Of a stretch of DNA of 62,000 nucleotides, positions 52,801 to 61,115 are shown piece by piece. Within the stretch, counting starts at the first letter, position 1; every line of letters begins with the position of its first letter. Source of the DNA: Phoronis australis (taxonomy: Eukaryota; Phoronida; Phoronidae). The notes under the pieces were generated by a model. The model ran no database searches. It had not been told where the DNA came from and saw only the letters and a program-made list of their open reading frames with translations. A program made the position numbers and the translations under genes. The DNA is taken from assembly GCA_002633005.1 (NCBI GenBank), contig NMRA01000297.1:276993-338992 (forward strand). The letters run 5' to 3'.

Positions 52801-53841
52801 GATGATCTGTTATGTTTCAACATTAAGTCGTGGCAGAGACTGAGTTATTACATTGAATGCCAGACTTTAAATTATTAAGAGAGCTCTGTAGATAGATTGC
52901 TACTGAGCGTAGTCTACCGATTATATGCGTTCAGTTTGGAAAGCAAGAGCCATCACGAGACAAGCAACTAGCAAACTGAACAAGTGATCACGCGGCGTCC
53001 ACTTGAACAACATAATTCCCAGGCGTCTTTGCCGGGCTGCACTCACTTCGCCAACAATAAGCCTTTAAGATGTACTAGCATGTTCCTGAATATGATAATG
53101 TATAGCAGGAACTGAACAACGACTGCTATTTGCTATCATTATCAACACTGAACAAAGGCAGTTGTATTCGCTGACAGCTTGCAAATGTGAAAAATTAACA
53201 AAGCAAATAGGTATTCTTAGTTTTCAAGCTACTTATATGTAAAATATATACTTTTTGTCACACATTGTGCAACCTGGCAACTGGCTCTCTATAACTACTG
53301 GTTGACAATTAAAGGAGCCGGGGTTTAACATTAACGGTCATGAGAGACAGCTTCTATAATTCTACTGGGTAATAAAGGAGTCAGGATTTAACATGGACAG
53401 TCACAATCAGGTTTTACAACTACTGTGTGACAAAAGGAGTCAGGGCTTAACATTGATGGCCAAAGACAGCCTTTATAACTACTGGGTGACAGGAGCCAGG
53501 ATTTAACATTAAGGCATCGTAACCTAATTGAGAGGGTGTGCTAAACAATTCCTTGGCATTCTTAAAGATTCTTGATACGATCTTCATAACCCCATTCCCT
53601 GATTATCAGCCCGCCACACACGCCATATCCCCCAAACCGCGTCCCTAAATTACGCAACGAACGCGCCAGAGATGCCCCAAACACGGTACTCCTCACCCCT
53701 TAAAGTTTAAGAAATTAAACAGTCTCGCCAGTTGATTGCTTTGAGTCTGAACTTACGACGGGATTCCTTCCCAAAATCAGGCATCTGATTGACTCCAAAG
53801 GCTTGGAATACATGTTGGCTGAACGGTCCATCCTCCTCCAT
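27237..53841 (-). CDS. KCNIP: KChIP/KCNIP-type neuronal calcium sensor gene (six coding exons found, last exon not located)
   Basis: Exons on the minus strand are 53841-53757, 49168-49044, 42846-42777, 41910-41840, 27671-27459 and 27299-27237. All boundaries are AG/GT and the phases run 1, 0, 1, 0, 0, 0, so the frame stays open for about 209 residues; KChIPs are usually about 215-255. EF-hand 1 is degenerate (starts CPTG, as in KChIPs). EF-hands 2-4 are canonical: [24 protein letters not shown] and [12 protein letters not shown]. Family blocks [26 protein letters not shown] and IYDMMG are present. Known KChIPs bind the cytoplasmic N terminus of Kv4 channels and set their surface level and inactivation in a Ca2+-dependent way. 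The expected short final exon (about 15-20 codons) was not found. Frequenin and recoverin are less likely because of the RGFK-CPTG and FFPQG forms and the missing N-myristoylation Gly. Confidence 0.9.
27459..27671 (-). CDS. KCNIP: KCNIP exon (end of EF-hand 2, EF-hand 3)
   Basis: The acceptor is TTCAACAG|GAA and the donor is AAG|GTTTGT. It has 71 codons in phase 0: [12 protein letters not shown], then [26 protein letters not shown], and an acidic linker ending VEYVFK. EF-hand 3 is complete. The preceding intron (27672-41839) is the largest in the gene, at about 14.2 kb, and contains an LTR retrotransposon. Confidence 0.95.
27672..29100. other. KCNIP large intron, proximal part
   Basis: No gene-like frame is seen. 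A tRNA-like relic is possible at about 27991-28062: the box B sequence GTTCGAGTC is perfect at 28037-28045, but box A is weak and the stems do not pair well. Confidence 0.35.
29101..30780. repeat. Tandem array, about 440-bp higher-order unit with CTCF-like motifs
   Basis: Four diverged units share blocks such as CCAAATTTTATGAAAAT, GTTGAGGACCTTTGAAGATA and CCACTAGGNGGCGC. The last motif recurs ten times at 29144, 29399, 29542, 29690, 29818, 29978, 30123, 30267, 30426 and 30572, mostly about 145 bp apart. The array ends in a run of GGACGCACGCACGGAC-type simple sequence (about 30700-30765). Frames here are shadows of the repeat. Confidence 0.8.
31035..31400 (-). repeat. Dispersed repeat family R1, copy 3 (inverted)
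   Basis: On the minus strand it carries blocks like those at 14840-15260, including CACATTTCACCCCAAAG-type sequence (compare CACTTTTCACCCGAAAA) and a GGTGGCACCCAACAG end. Open frames on both strands over it are not genes. Confidence 0.5.
33586..33930 (+). repeat. 5' LTR (part shared with the 3' LTR)
   Basis: Matches about 36615-36979, for example GCAGTGAAGAGAATCA, GCAGCACTGGCTGGAGC and GTCTGTAACAACCTGCGCCCA. U3 may extend to about 33300 but has no counterpart in the 3' copy. Confidence 0.8.
33995..35084 (+). pseudogene. Retrotransposon gag (SCAN-like capsid, CCHC knuckle) and start of protease
   Basis: Frame 33995-34465 begins [18 protein letters not shown] and carries a Glu/Arg-rich coiled coil. 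A frameshift near 34440 leads into frame 34416-35084, with a SCAN-like block ([36 protein letters not shown]), a zinc knuckle [14 protein letters not shown], and a protease-type [15 protein letters not shown] domains derive from the gag capsid of Gmr1-like gypsy elements. Gag would form the particle and bind the RNA; this copy is broken. Confidence 0.82.
35085..35700 (+). pseudogene. Retrotransposon protease end and linker, with stops
   Basis: After a stop at 35082-35084 the frame continues with [19 protein letters not shown], typical of the protease C terminus in gypsy elements. A TTRAQ-containing linker, then [19 protein letters not shown], follows with further stops. In these elements that last block normally sits just before integrase. 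No RT motif (YxDD or SPWASP-type) occurs here. Confidence 0.7.
35728..36287 (+). pseudogene. Retrotransposon integrase, inactivated
   Basis: Frames 35728-36030 and 36057-36287 cover the zinc-binding region ([18 protein letters not shown], where the usual CxxC is CDIF) and the core: [38 protein letters not shown], then [19 protein letters not shown]. The second catalytic Asp (normally LSDxGTQF) is His. Sequence similar to an integrase C terminus ([11 protein letters not shown]) continues to about 36420 with stops. Confidence 0.82.
36615..36979 (+). repeat. 3' LTR (R-U5-like part)
   Basis: About 85-90 percent similar by eye to 33586-33930. It ends AATGTGACA, as the 5' copy ends AACGTGACA. No U3-like upstream segment similar to 33300-33585 precedes it, so the 3' end appears rearranged or U3-deleted. 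Confidence 0.75.
36980..39282. other. KCNIP large intron stretch
   Basis: No convincing gene. A stop-free stretch near 38040-38235 reads [18 protein letters not shown] on the + strand but matches nothing I recognise. Confidence 0.35.
39283..39427 (-). repeat. CAGTGGC-type dispersed repeat copy (inverted)
   Basis: The minus strand begins CGCAGTGGCTGATTTAGAG and shares GGGGGCC(A)AAGGGGGCCATGG-like and ATTCTCCCA-like blocks with 20891-21050 and 58006-58160. Confidence 0.6.
39428..41839. other. KCNIP large intron, distal part
   Basis: AT-rich. One isolated CCAACAGGAGGCGCTG motif lies at about 40217, similar to the array motif at 29144-30590. No exon-like frame was accepted. Confidence 0.35.
41840..41910 (-). 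CDS. KCNIP: KCNIP exon (EF-hand 2)
   Basis: The acceptor is TTGTTTCAG|AT and the donor is GAG|GTAATT. Two bases complete Asp, followed by [18 protein letters not shown] and TLNFE. EF-hand 2 has D1, D3, N5 and G6, with the final Glu in the next exon. It follows FFPQG in frame, as in KChIP proteins. Confidence 0.93.
42777..42846 (-). CDS. KCNIP: KCNIP exon (degenerate EF-hand 1)
   Basis: The acceptor is GTTTTCAG|GAC and the donor is G|GTATGT. The exon encodes [19 protein letters not shown] then FPQG plus one base. CPTG replaces the Ca2+ ligands of EF-hand 1, the usual inactivation of that hand in neuronal calcium sensors. FFPQG is a KChIP hallmark. Confidence 0.93.
43837..44134. mobile_element. 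298-bp near-perfect palindrome (hairpin)
   Basis: The left arm 43837-43980 and right arm 43991-44134 are inverse over 144 bp with about four mismatches, around a 10-base loop CGCCCTATGC. Arm ends read AAGAATCAATAAATCTATTA and its inverse. Each arm contains GTCACGTGAC. No coding potential. Foldback MITE or inverted duplication. Confidence 0.92.
44940..46545. mobile_element. Kolobok-like non-autonomous element, copy 2 (3' end cut at an N)
   Basis: TTAA at 44936-44939 is followed by AGGAGAATGCCATCCGATTT. The body matches copy 3 throughout and copy 1 from 45726. A THAP remnant lies at about 45108-45300 (IVPACPNY, stop, then [20 protein letters not shown]). After a shift it continues as [15 protein letters not shown], where the usual His of CxxH is Gln. 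The match stops at the single N at 46546, just before the expected right end. Confidence 0.8.
46779..46846. repeat. (CA)n microsatellite
   Basis: About 68 bases of CACACA with rare G or T interruptions. It gives artefactual Cys/Val and Thr/His frames on both strands. Confidence 0.95.
47941..48012 (+). repeat. tRNA-like SINE head or tRNA relic
   Basis: Box A TGGTGCAGTGG (47948-47958) fits TRGYNNANNNG exactly. Box B TTTCGAGTC (47992-48000) fits with one change, at tRNA-like spacing. The anticodon stem does not pair, so it is not a working tRNA gene. Confidence 0.4.
48760..48965. repeat. Dispersed repeat family R2, copy 2
   Basis: Matches 26770-26985 (CATATAGGATGTGATCCGCC and AAAACGTACCTC). 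It runs into the inverted repeat at 48932-49013. Confidence 0.75.
48932..49013. repeat. Imperfect inverted repeat beside a KCNIP donor site
   Basis: CACTGGCGTAGATGAGTAAT and its inverse ATTACTTTATCTACGCCACT flank a centre near ATTCCGCGATAATG. It begins about 30 bp inside the intron from the donor of the 49044-49168 exon. It is probably the hairpin end of family R2. Confidence 0.7.
49044..49168 (-). CDS. KCNIP: KCNIP exon (N-terminal helix before EF-hand 1)
   Basis: The acceptor is TTGGTCAG|GC and the donor is AAGCAG|GTAAGT. The exon encodes 41 residues, [18 protein letters not shown] through [13 protein letters not shown]. The block matches the KChIP segment in which RPEGL is followed by FTKRELQVLYRGFK. 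It ends exactly where vertebrate KChIP genes place the exon boundary before the ECPSG-type segment. Confidence 0.93.
49751..51366. mobile_element. Kolobok-like non-autonomous element, copy 3 (complete ends)
   Basis: It is flanked by TTAA at 49747-49750 and at 51367-51370. Inverted ends are AGGAGAATGCCACCC and GGGTGGCATGCTCCT. The interior encodes a THAP domain remnant and a long segment shared with copies 1 and 2. No transposase core is seen, so it would need a partner in trans. It sits in the 5'-most KCNIP intron. Confidence 0.85.
49918..50190 (+). pseudogene. THAP zinc-finger remnant in the Kolobok-like element
   Basis: The frame reads [19 protein letters not shown], then [20 protein letters not shown], the start of a THAP domain (C-x4-C, FxRLP-like, LRKWL). 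The later CxxH half is lost: RGCVLQSS replaces it, while copy 2 retains a closer RVCGRQF form. THAP domains bind DNA, in transposases usually the element ends. Confidence 0.75.
51371..53293. other. KCNIP 5' intron stretch
   Basis: No exon-like frame. A perfect box B-like GTTCGAACC lies at 51711-51719 without a good box A, a possible tRNA relic. Confidence 0.35.
53294..53514. repeat. Tandem repeat, about 55-60-bp unit, four copies
   Basis: The phrase AAAGGAG(C/T)C(A/G)GG(A/G)(T/C)TTAACAT recurs four times with CTACTG(G/T)GTGACA-like links. Confidence 0.75.
53757..53841 (-). CDS. KCNIP: KCNIP candidate 5' coding exon
   Basis: From ATG at 53841 (context GCAATGG) the exon reads [16 protein letters not shown] and continues to GKESR, 28 codons plus one base, with donor C|GTAAGT. 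The single leftover base joins GC of the next exon to give Arg and then NEFEDLEMQ, so the phase fits. KChIP N termini vary between isoforms, so homology gives no support here. The frame stays open upstream to 53913, so the start could lie further 5'. Other alternative first exons may exist. Confidence 0.6.
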
Positions 53842-56800
53842 TGCAGATAGCACTTTGCAAATTAAAAGATGTATACATGCATCCCGCACATCAGATATAC
53901 TGACGTTATGCACGATGTTTTAGCATGAGGGTAAAGCCGCTATAGTTCGACGCCCAGCATATGAAACTAAGGTTTGACTGAAAACCCAGGGCACTTGCTC
54001 CATTGGATAACTCATTCGTTTCACATTTTCAGATGGGCTTGGGGGAACAATGTCACGAGCGCTATGTTCTCCACGTAATGATTTTAAGCTACCGCCCGGT
54101 CCAATTTAGCTGACAACGTTGAATCATAAACCGAATTCGCTATGGGGTTTACAAACATTATCACTGACATCCTATTTTGAATTATTAGTGAAACACACTG
54201 CCAGCTCAAATCTCAGACAATGCTTACAAGAACCATTTTTGCATCAGAAATTAAATTTGGATAATCATAATAAATTCTGAAGCGTTTTTTGAGTTGCCGT
54301 TGTTTTCAATGCTTCATTTGTTAACGGAAATAGAACGCAACATGCGTTATGCTTTCTGTTTGGTTTAAAGCGTCATGCCGCCCCTATTTAGCTGACAATC
54401 CGTTTTGCTTTCCTCTTGGTTTAAAGTGGCATGTCGCCCTTATTTAGATGACAATGTTGGACTTTAAACCGACTTGCCTTTTGGATTAAAACATAACCAT
54501 CTTAAATTATCGTCAGCATGAGATATACTGGCAACTCAAGTCACAATCAATGCTTACAGACGTCATTTTCAAATCGGAAGTTTTAGGTTTAGCAAGTTTT
54601 AATTAAGTCTAAGTGCGTTTCCTGAAGTCACCGTTTGGATGTACTTGTGAATCTTAATACGGTGAGGTCTAATTTATGAGACATATTTTATGAGAGTAAA
54701 GACTTAAACTCTATTTTCACAGGGCAAAACGCAGCTTCAACCACTTCGACGGTTTCGACTGGTCAGCCGACTGAAATACGCGATTGGTTTGTAAGCCCGA
54801 AGTCGTAATCGATAACAAATCAGATGTCTTAGCTCTTTGACCCAGCCAAGTACATGTAAATTAAGTGAAGCCATGGTTGAGACAACACGTATGCCTGCAA
54901 TGATAAAAAATAACAAGATTAAATTGAATTCTGCATTTTTGAAAGTGTCGTCGTCAAATCACCACTAAAAAAAGTAATCTTAAATCAATGGGGTGTAAGA
55001 CTTCAGAGATTTGTGTACGACGAGCCTGAGGGAGGTACACACAGCATACAATTCTAAAACTGTACTTGAGTTTCGATTTGAGACAACTAAAGTTTGGATA
55101 CCAAGCTCGGTAAATTTTTGAGAGTCAAGTTTTTTTGTTTCTTATACCTCTAAGGTTATGAGTCCTTGGGCGACACCAAGAATTTCAGGTTTAGACGCTA
55201 TTGTGCACTCCATGGGGTCTAGGGACATTCCCACCGGCACACTTTCCAAACAGCTCAATCCGTCATTGTTTCACTGAGAATGTTGTTGATTAAACCAATT
55301 GCTATAGATACTGAAGTCCAATCTGAATACAGGAACGAGCACATATTGGTGTAAGCTCGAAAACCAACGTTTTCGTGTAACCGGTGACAAAGACAAACAC
55401 CGACCAGTTTTTTTAATCATTACCAACAAACACACACTCTAGCAGACAGAACACCTCTACTTGCGTATACATTCACAAAACGTACCGAGATGAAATAATA
55501 TCCCACTAGACTTTATTCCGCGTATCGACCGAGACCGAAGGTCAAGATCGATTTATACTGCCGCAATTGCATTACTTTAAATAAACTATTTTGCGAAAGT
55601 TTGATGATCGAACTGGCTAACGACGTCGAGTCGACGTTGATATACCTTTTGAACTTTCCATGTGAGAGGTCATTGTTAAAATAGTGCGAGAGGGGAATAA
55701 GGAAAACAATATCACATGGCCGACGGTATTAAACTCGACTGATTCAACGCGCCTATGGGATAATCCTATGGCACTGAGGTCGCATTTCACTATATTGCCT
55801 CCATGTTATAATCGGAAACGACGTCACTGAGTTTTGAATGCTGCTACGCCATGCTATTTACAAATGCCCAATCGAAGATATTACATTGGATCTGACGTTC
55901 ACGAGGCCTTATTAAACGACTGAATCAAGGCATTATGTATAACACACCGTTGGACTTCGTACCGCACGTATGTGTGGACGATTCTAAAACTGGCTGTGTT
56001 CGCCTCCTTCTCCACGCACTTCATATCAAAATAACTTGCTCGTTTTCCGCCTAGTGCTAACAACAGGCTTTTTGTCTAGCCAGTTACTTGTTCATTTTGA
56101 GTTATTGAGGTATCTGCAACAATATATTTCGACTAGCTTTGGGTCAATTTTTTCGTGCAATTCATACTCTTGTGGTCGAAAACCTATCCAGACATGGCGG
56201 AAGTAATTACCATATGCTCGCGTGCTCAGTTACACAAATGGGGACCAAGCTGATGACGCTTCTAAGCTTTCTTGAGCTTCATCTTCTGAAAAATACAGCT
56301 AACAGCTCTTCTGTAGCTACATAAGACCACCGAGAACATATTCAATCTAAGTTCATAACTGTGAGTGGTCTCAATCATAAAGTGTTCCTTGTGATGACTG
56401 GTGGGCTTATAACCGCTTTATAATATCGAAGCCTGAGTAGAATTGATCTCTGGAGTTACCGAAATTACATTTTGTGTCCAAGTGTTATTGTTACTGATTA
56501 CTTCAATCAAGATCGGGAGGTTGGCAAAGACACGTTAATATTGATCATCTATTAACTCCATCCGTTTATTATTTACTTACTTGAGCTCTTTGTCGTTTTA
56601 CACAATGCTAAATATATCCTCTGGATGAATGATCGCCCTCTATCGCGAGTTTGCATTCGCACACCACGCTTTGCAGAAATGCTTGCTCCCGAAAACATAT
56701 CAACGGGTTTTGAAAAGAAATATGCACTCGTTTAACTCAAATAGTTTCTAAATGATTAGTCTGAAGTTGGCTATGAACGTGTGCTACATCGACCATCTCG

Positions 56801-59800
56801 AATGAGTGGCATGACAAAACATCTAGTGGGAGAGAATATTAACCACGGAACATGTGTGCACAGAACAAAGCCTTTGAATAAAACTTCTGTATTGAAGCTG
56901 GCTGCAACACCTAAAGTGTACTACTTTCCAAACACTATTCATACCAACCAACACCTTTGCAACACGCCACTCAATATCTAACCACAAAACAATAGCTTTT
57001 ATTCTTTAGCAACATTGTACATCTGTTTACAGTTACATAAGACGTAATTATTTGTAGCTGAAAGCCATTGACCATTTGCAACAAGAGCTTACTAAAGTTA
57101 GACTATTGGTCAGTCGGTGAAATTGTTAAGCACACTGTAAAAATATTTAGTTATTGCAATGGGTGGCTAAGTCATTGTATCAATGGCCACTGTTTGTTAT
57201 ATATCATAATGAATTAGTCACGAAACTCTTCACGGCGGTGTATCACTAAACACTAATTGTGTAAGCACAATAGGGAAGCCTACAGACGTGATGGTGTGCA
57301 CGAAAACGACACTTTTACATGGGCCGAGATGTAGTTATAACACGTAACGCTGAAAAAATTGAGTGAAGATAAATATCGTGGTGGTCGTAATGAGCGTAAT
57401 AAGGCCGTATTTAGAAGATTACACACAATACGAGACAACCACTGTACCGAGGTGTATAGGTGAAAACAAGGCATGTGCAGTCATGGTAAAAACTCGCAGT
57501 ATTTGCCAATGTTCGTTAAAACCTGTCTAGGAATTTCAGTGGTAGATATACATGTAGGGTTATACGCAATGAACGACACCTATTACCACCAGGGTCCGCC
57601 ACGACAGTAGTTGAATTAGCACGAAAATTAAAAAGGGAAAATGAATTAGCCTATACTTTCGACAGGAATTGTTTCTAAATATTTAATATATTTGACGAGC
57701 TTTTGCGTTCCATATCTCTTTAAATTGGTCAATCACCAAATCCTACATGGCATTCCCCATAACTTGCTCCACCGGGATTCCTATCAGCTGATTTGCTGTG
57801 ACGGAATCGGCCATACAAAGAAGGCGAGCTTAATCCTGCTCTGTTGTGGGTATTGCAAAAACGTCAGTCCCGAAGGTTGGCTGTAGAATGTCAGTGAGAC
57901 AAATTAAGTCACACAAAGTAGTCAAAATGTGTTTACAAACAACATATGGATTTTTATTAGCTGACGCCACTCACCAAATGCTTCTTCTTGAGAATCCGTC
58001 GATGCCATTGGCGGACTTAGATTTGGGGGGCTAGGGGCCATGCCCCTCTAAAATTCTCCCATTATTTCATTTGTCAGGTCGGGGGCGCGAATGGTTGGCA
58101 GTCAAAATCCTGGCTAATACTCTGCTCTGTCCCCTGATTCAAAATCGTGGATCCACCCCTGGATGTAGCCGTGTATGCATTTACCGTACAGTTTTAATTT
58201 ATCCCGGCCCACGGGTGAAACATTCCCGTCTAACGAGCTTCCTCTGTCGCCCATTCTACACCCCTAACAGGATCAACAAAATTCAATACTTGGCGTGTGA
58301 CAATTTGTCTATCACTAACAATTCCGTGAATCTTCGTGATTTTGCTGTGAATTCAATAATCGAGAATCCTACCGGTACCTATGTTTTATTATTACTACTA
58401 TTAATTTATTACAGTGACATGAGGTTGCGTGATCTCAAATACGGAATATTCACCACACCCTGCAGACTCAATAGGCTTTCTCAGTCACTTAATAACAATT
58501 AAACCACAACAAAACATAATGCAGACACTCAAATCTCACAAGTTCAGACTAGCTTACAAAAAAATATTCACTGCTAACCTGCAAAGCATCTTGAATTAAT
58601 TTTGTTAGACTTTTCAAGTTATTTTGGAATATTTGAGGCAGGGTAGAACCTCGTATAAAAACGGCCGAATATGAATATGACCCCTTGATGAATTATCAGG
58701 TGGAGGATAGCAAAAAATACAATTACATGTATGCATTACACTAATATGAGCGTGTATCAGTTAGTCTTAAAGCTAATATACTATCATAAGATTTATCAAC
58801 AATATCGATGTTCAATGTTTTAAGCAAGTCAATCTTAATTCCCACCTCATCCGAACCTCTTGGGGTCCGCTTGTTTGTAAGCTGCCTATATGTCCGTACT
58901 AACAATAGCCGGGCAAGGTAATAGATTTATTAGCATGTAAATGAGCTTTTATGACCCCTATAATGTAGGCGTAGAATGAAGACAGCAATAGTTCACGGAG
59001 CAATGATTTGTTGGCTGTCCAATCACCGACATTGGCCACGCAAATCATCAAAACGCTTTCCTAGCTATTTGCATCACACATTGTTTTGTTTCCCGAATCA
59101 GCCTTATTAACTGTGGCCACTCTCACAATTTGACCATTTGAGCAGATCTTGAATTTGTTGTTGTTCGGCAAAGATTCAATGATTATTTTGAATTTTATTT
59201 TTAGTTAATCTGTCTGTGTGAGATTTGCTTCCAGGAAGAAAAAAATCGTTGAAATATAGGCGTGCTCTATAATTTCTGTGTTCCGCAGCACTAGAAATTT
59301 TGAGCCAGTGAATCAACAACATTGACCAAGGTAAGTCTAGTATCCCTCTGTCTAGCATTCAGACGGGTGCAGTCCACTAGGGTCACCTCTGAAGACAGGC
59401 CCAGCCTACATGCATATATCACTAGTTCTTCCACACACAACTTCACGATCTGGTTCCATTCATTATGCCTGATGCAGTAATATACATACACTCTTTCACA
59501 CTGCTACAAAAGGTAGCACTGTGGACTATTGTTTATGGCTTCTCATTGGTTAAAGTAATGAAACTGACGCCATTCAGTCATTCCCGATGGTTGAAATCTG
59601 GGAACACCTTTTCAGTTTACTCTTACGTAGCATGGCGACCACCTTTGACTTCAATAGTTGCCATTTATTAAAACGAGCAGTGATCGAAGTAAACAAAAAT
59701 AAAGGAAACCCGATCCCGTGGCTATAAGCCCAAACAAGTACAGCGCATAGAAGGCGTGTGCAAATGAATTTTCTACATCAGTTTACCTCAAGCCTACTGA

Positions 59801-59929
59801 TAAAGGTTTGTCTCCACGCCAAAAGTGAGTGCCCTGAGCGGTATAAGGTCGCCCCTGTGGTCAACTTCCTGAAGAGGGCGTATTTGATGTCGTCCAACTG
59901 GCTATTGTTCAATCAACAGGTAGATCGCA
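53842..59929. other. Region upstream of KCNIP without recognised genes
   Basis: Two diverged copies of a roughly 300-bp block lie at about 54080-54290 and 54375-54620; both have TTTAGCTGACAA and TCTCAGACAATGCTTACA-like phrases. A CAGTGGC-type repeat copy lies at 58006-58160. Remaining frames show no domains. Any KCNIP promoter or alternative first exon would be here but is not recognisable. Confidence 0.35.
58006..58160 (+). repeat. CAGTGGC-type dispersed repeat copy
   Basis: CATTGGCGGACTTAGATTTG, then GGGGCCATGCCCCTCTAAAA and ATCCTGGCTAATACTCTG, closely follow 20891-21050. The 143-residue frame at 58071-58502 starts inside it and is not a gene. Confidence 0.7.
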
Positions 59930-60450
59930 TATAAGACAAACACTGGTAAATAATGGGTATACCAATGCTTTTGTAGATTTCCATATTAAGCGATTTGTGT
60001 CCAGAATTAGCTATGAAGTCCCTTCTCCCCGGTGTAATCAAAAAGATATTTTACAAAAATGTCATGTCTAATAATTACCTCCAGGACGAACACGCCATTA
60101 AGAAAATTGTAAGGTATAATGTTAAAGCTTGTAAGCCTGATGATTACCTTGATGTTATTATTTATTATCCGTAGGAAGTCCAGGCTCCAACTTGGTCGTG
60201 AAAAATAACAATTCTAAAGCGAAAGTCCGCTCCGTTGCACATTGTAGTGTTGAGTTTGTATGCCCTATGAACGAATGTCTTCGTTCAAACGTCAAACAAT
60301 ATTACATTGATCAAACTGTTCGCAGCCTTTCCAGTCGGATATCCATGCATCTTCAAAATGGCGTTATCCAAGATCATTTTCTGCAATGTCACGAATGTAA
60401 AGTCAAAAGTCAAGAAATTGTGGAAAACACGTCAATTGGCTACGTGTAGC
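59930..60450 (+). mobile_element. Penelope-like element remnant with GIY-YIG endonuclease
   Basis: Frame 60192-60449 shows CSVEFVCPMNEC, then KQYYIDQTVRSLSSRISMH and LQNGVIQDHF. This is the Penelope-type GIY-YIG layout, with a Cys pair between the two blocks, the second block (YIG) changed to YID, and the R and H positions kept. Upstream pieces in other frames, VNNGYTNAFVDFHIKRFVSR near 59950 and DEHAIKKIVRYNV near 60090, match the stretch just before the endonuclease in such elements. Stops and shifts make it dead. RT is not visible upstream, so it is 5'-truncated. Confidence 0.72.
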
Positions 60451-60614
60451 AAGATGTGCTGAGTTTGAAAGTATATTTAGTTGCTTTTGAGAAGCCTGTT
60501 TTAAATGAGCAGCAAACATGGTCGCGCCGTACGTTAGACTTGTTTGCGTGACTTTCCTGTCGCCCCCCTCCTTCATTAATCATTCTTTGGAGTATTTCAC
60601 ACTCGCCGTGTCCC

Positions 60615-60620
<6 letters not shown>

Positions 60621-60658
<38 letters not shown>

Positions 60659-60662
60659 TGTG
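60621..60662. repeat. (TG)n microsatellite
   Basis: About 40 bases of TGTGTG. Confidence 0.95.
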
Positions 60663-60849
60663 TGAGCTTATACTCTGTGGTGGCATTACTGCGTCATCTT
60701 ATCTTCACTTGAGAATGAAACAAGTATGTTTCGAAATATCGTGGGTCTTTTGATTATGTCACTAGGTCAGTTACTGTTTCTATGTTCAGTTGACAGTTTT
60801 GTTCCGAAAGTACGAATGTAACGGAATAGTCGTGCGTTTAACAAATTCT

Positions 60850-60873
60850 GTATATATATATATATATATATAT
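60850..60873. repeat. (TA)n microsatellite
   Basis: TATATA run of about 24 bases. Confidence 0.9.
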
Positions 60874-60954
60874 ACATGTTTATATGCAGATGTGGGGTTA
60901 TTATCTGAAACCTTGAAGTGGGGTAAAATTTTGAGACCTTGTTCCGGGGTATAT

Positions 60955-61115
60955 AGAAAATATATATCCCGCAACTATATATCCCTCACTAGGTATATGC
61001 CCCAGTACAATATATAGCCCGCAAGTATATATGTCCCGTTAGGTGTATACAATATATACCCCGCAAATTTATATGTCCCATTAGATGTATGCCCCACTAC
61101 ATTACATATCCCGGT
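60955..61115. repeat. Degenerate tandem repeat, about 50-60-bp unit, three copies
   Basis: CCCGCAA(C/G/A)TATATAT(G)TCCC followed by TAGGTGTAT(G/A)-type phrases recurs three times. Confidence 0.65.

Noticed and set aside
57692-57900. Gene-like frames on both strands (for example ILQPTFGTDVFAIPTTEQD on the minus strand)
   Set aside because: Frames are short and interrupted, and match no family I recognise. Possibly a decayed mobile-element piece, but not supportable.
58071-58502. 143-residue open frame, the third longest in the window
   Set aside because: It begins inside a dispersed CAGTGGC-type repeat, shows no domain, and has no splice or conservation support.
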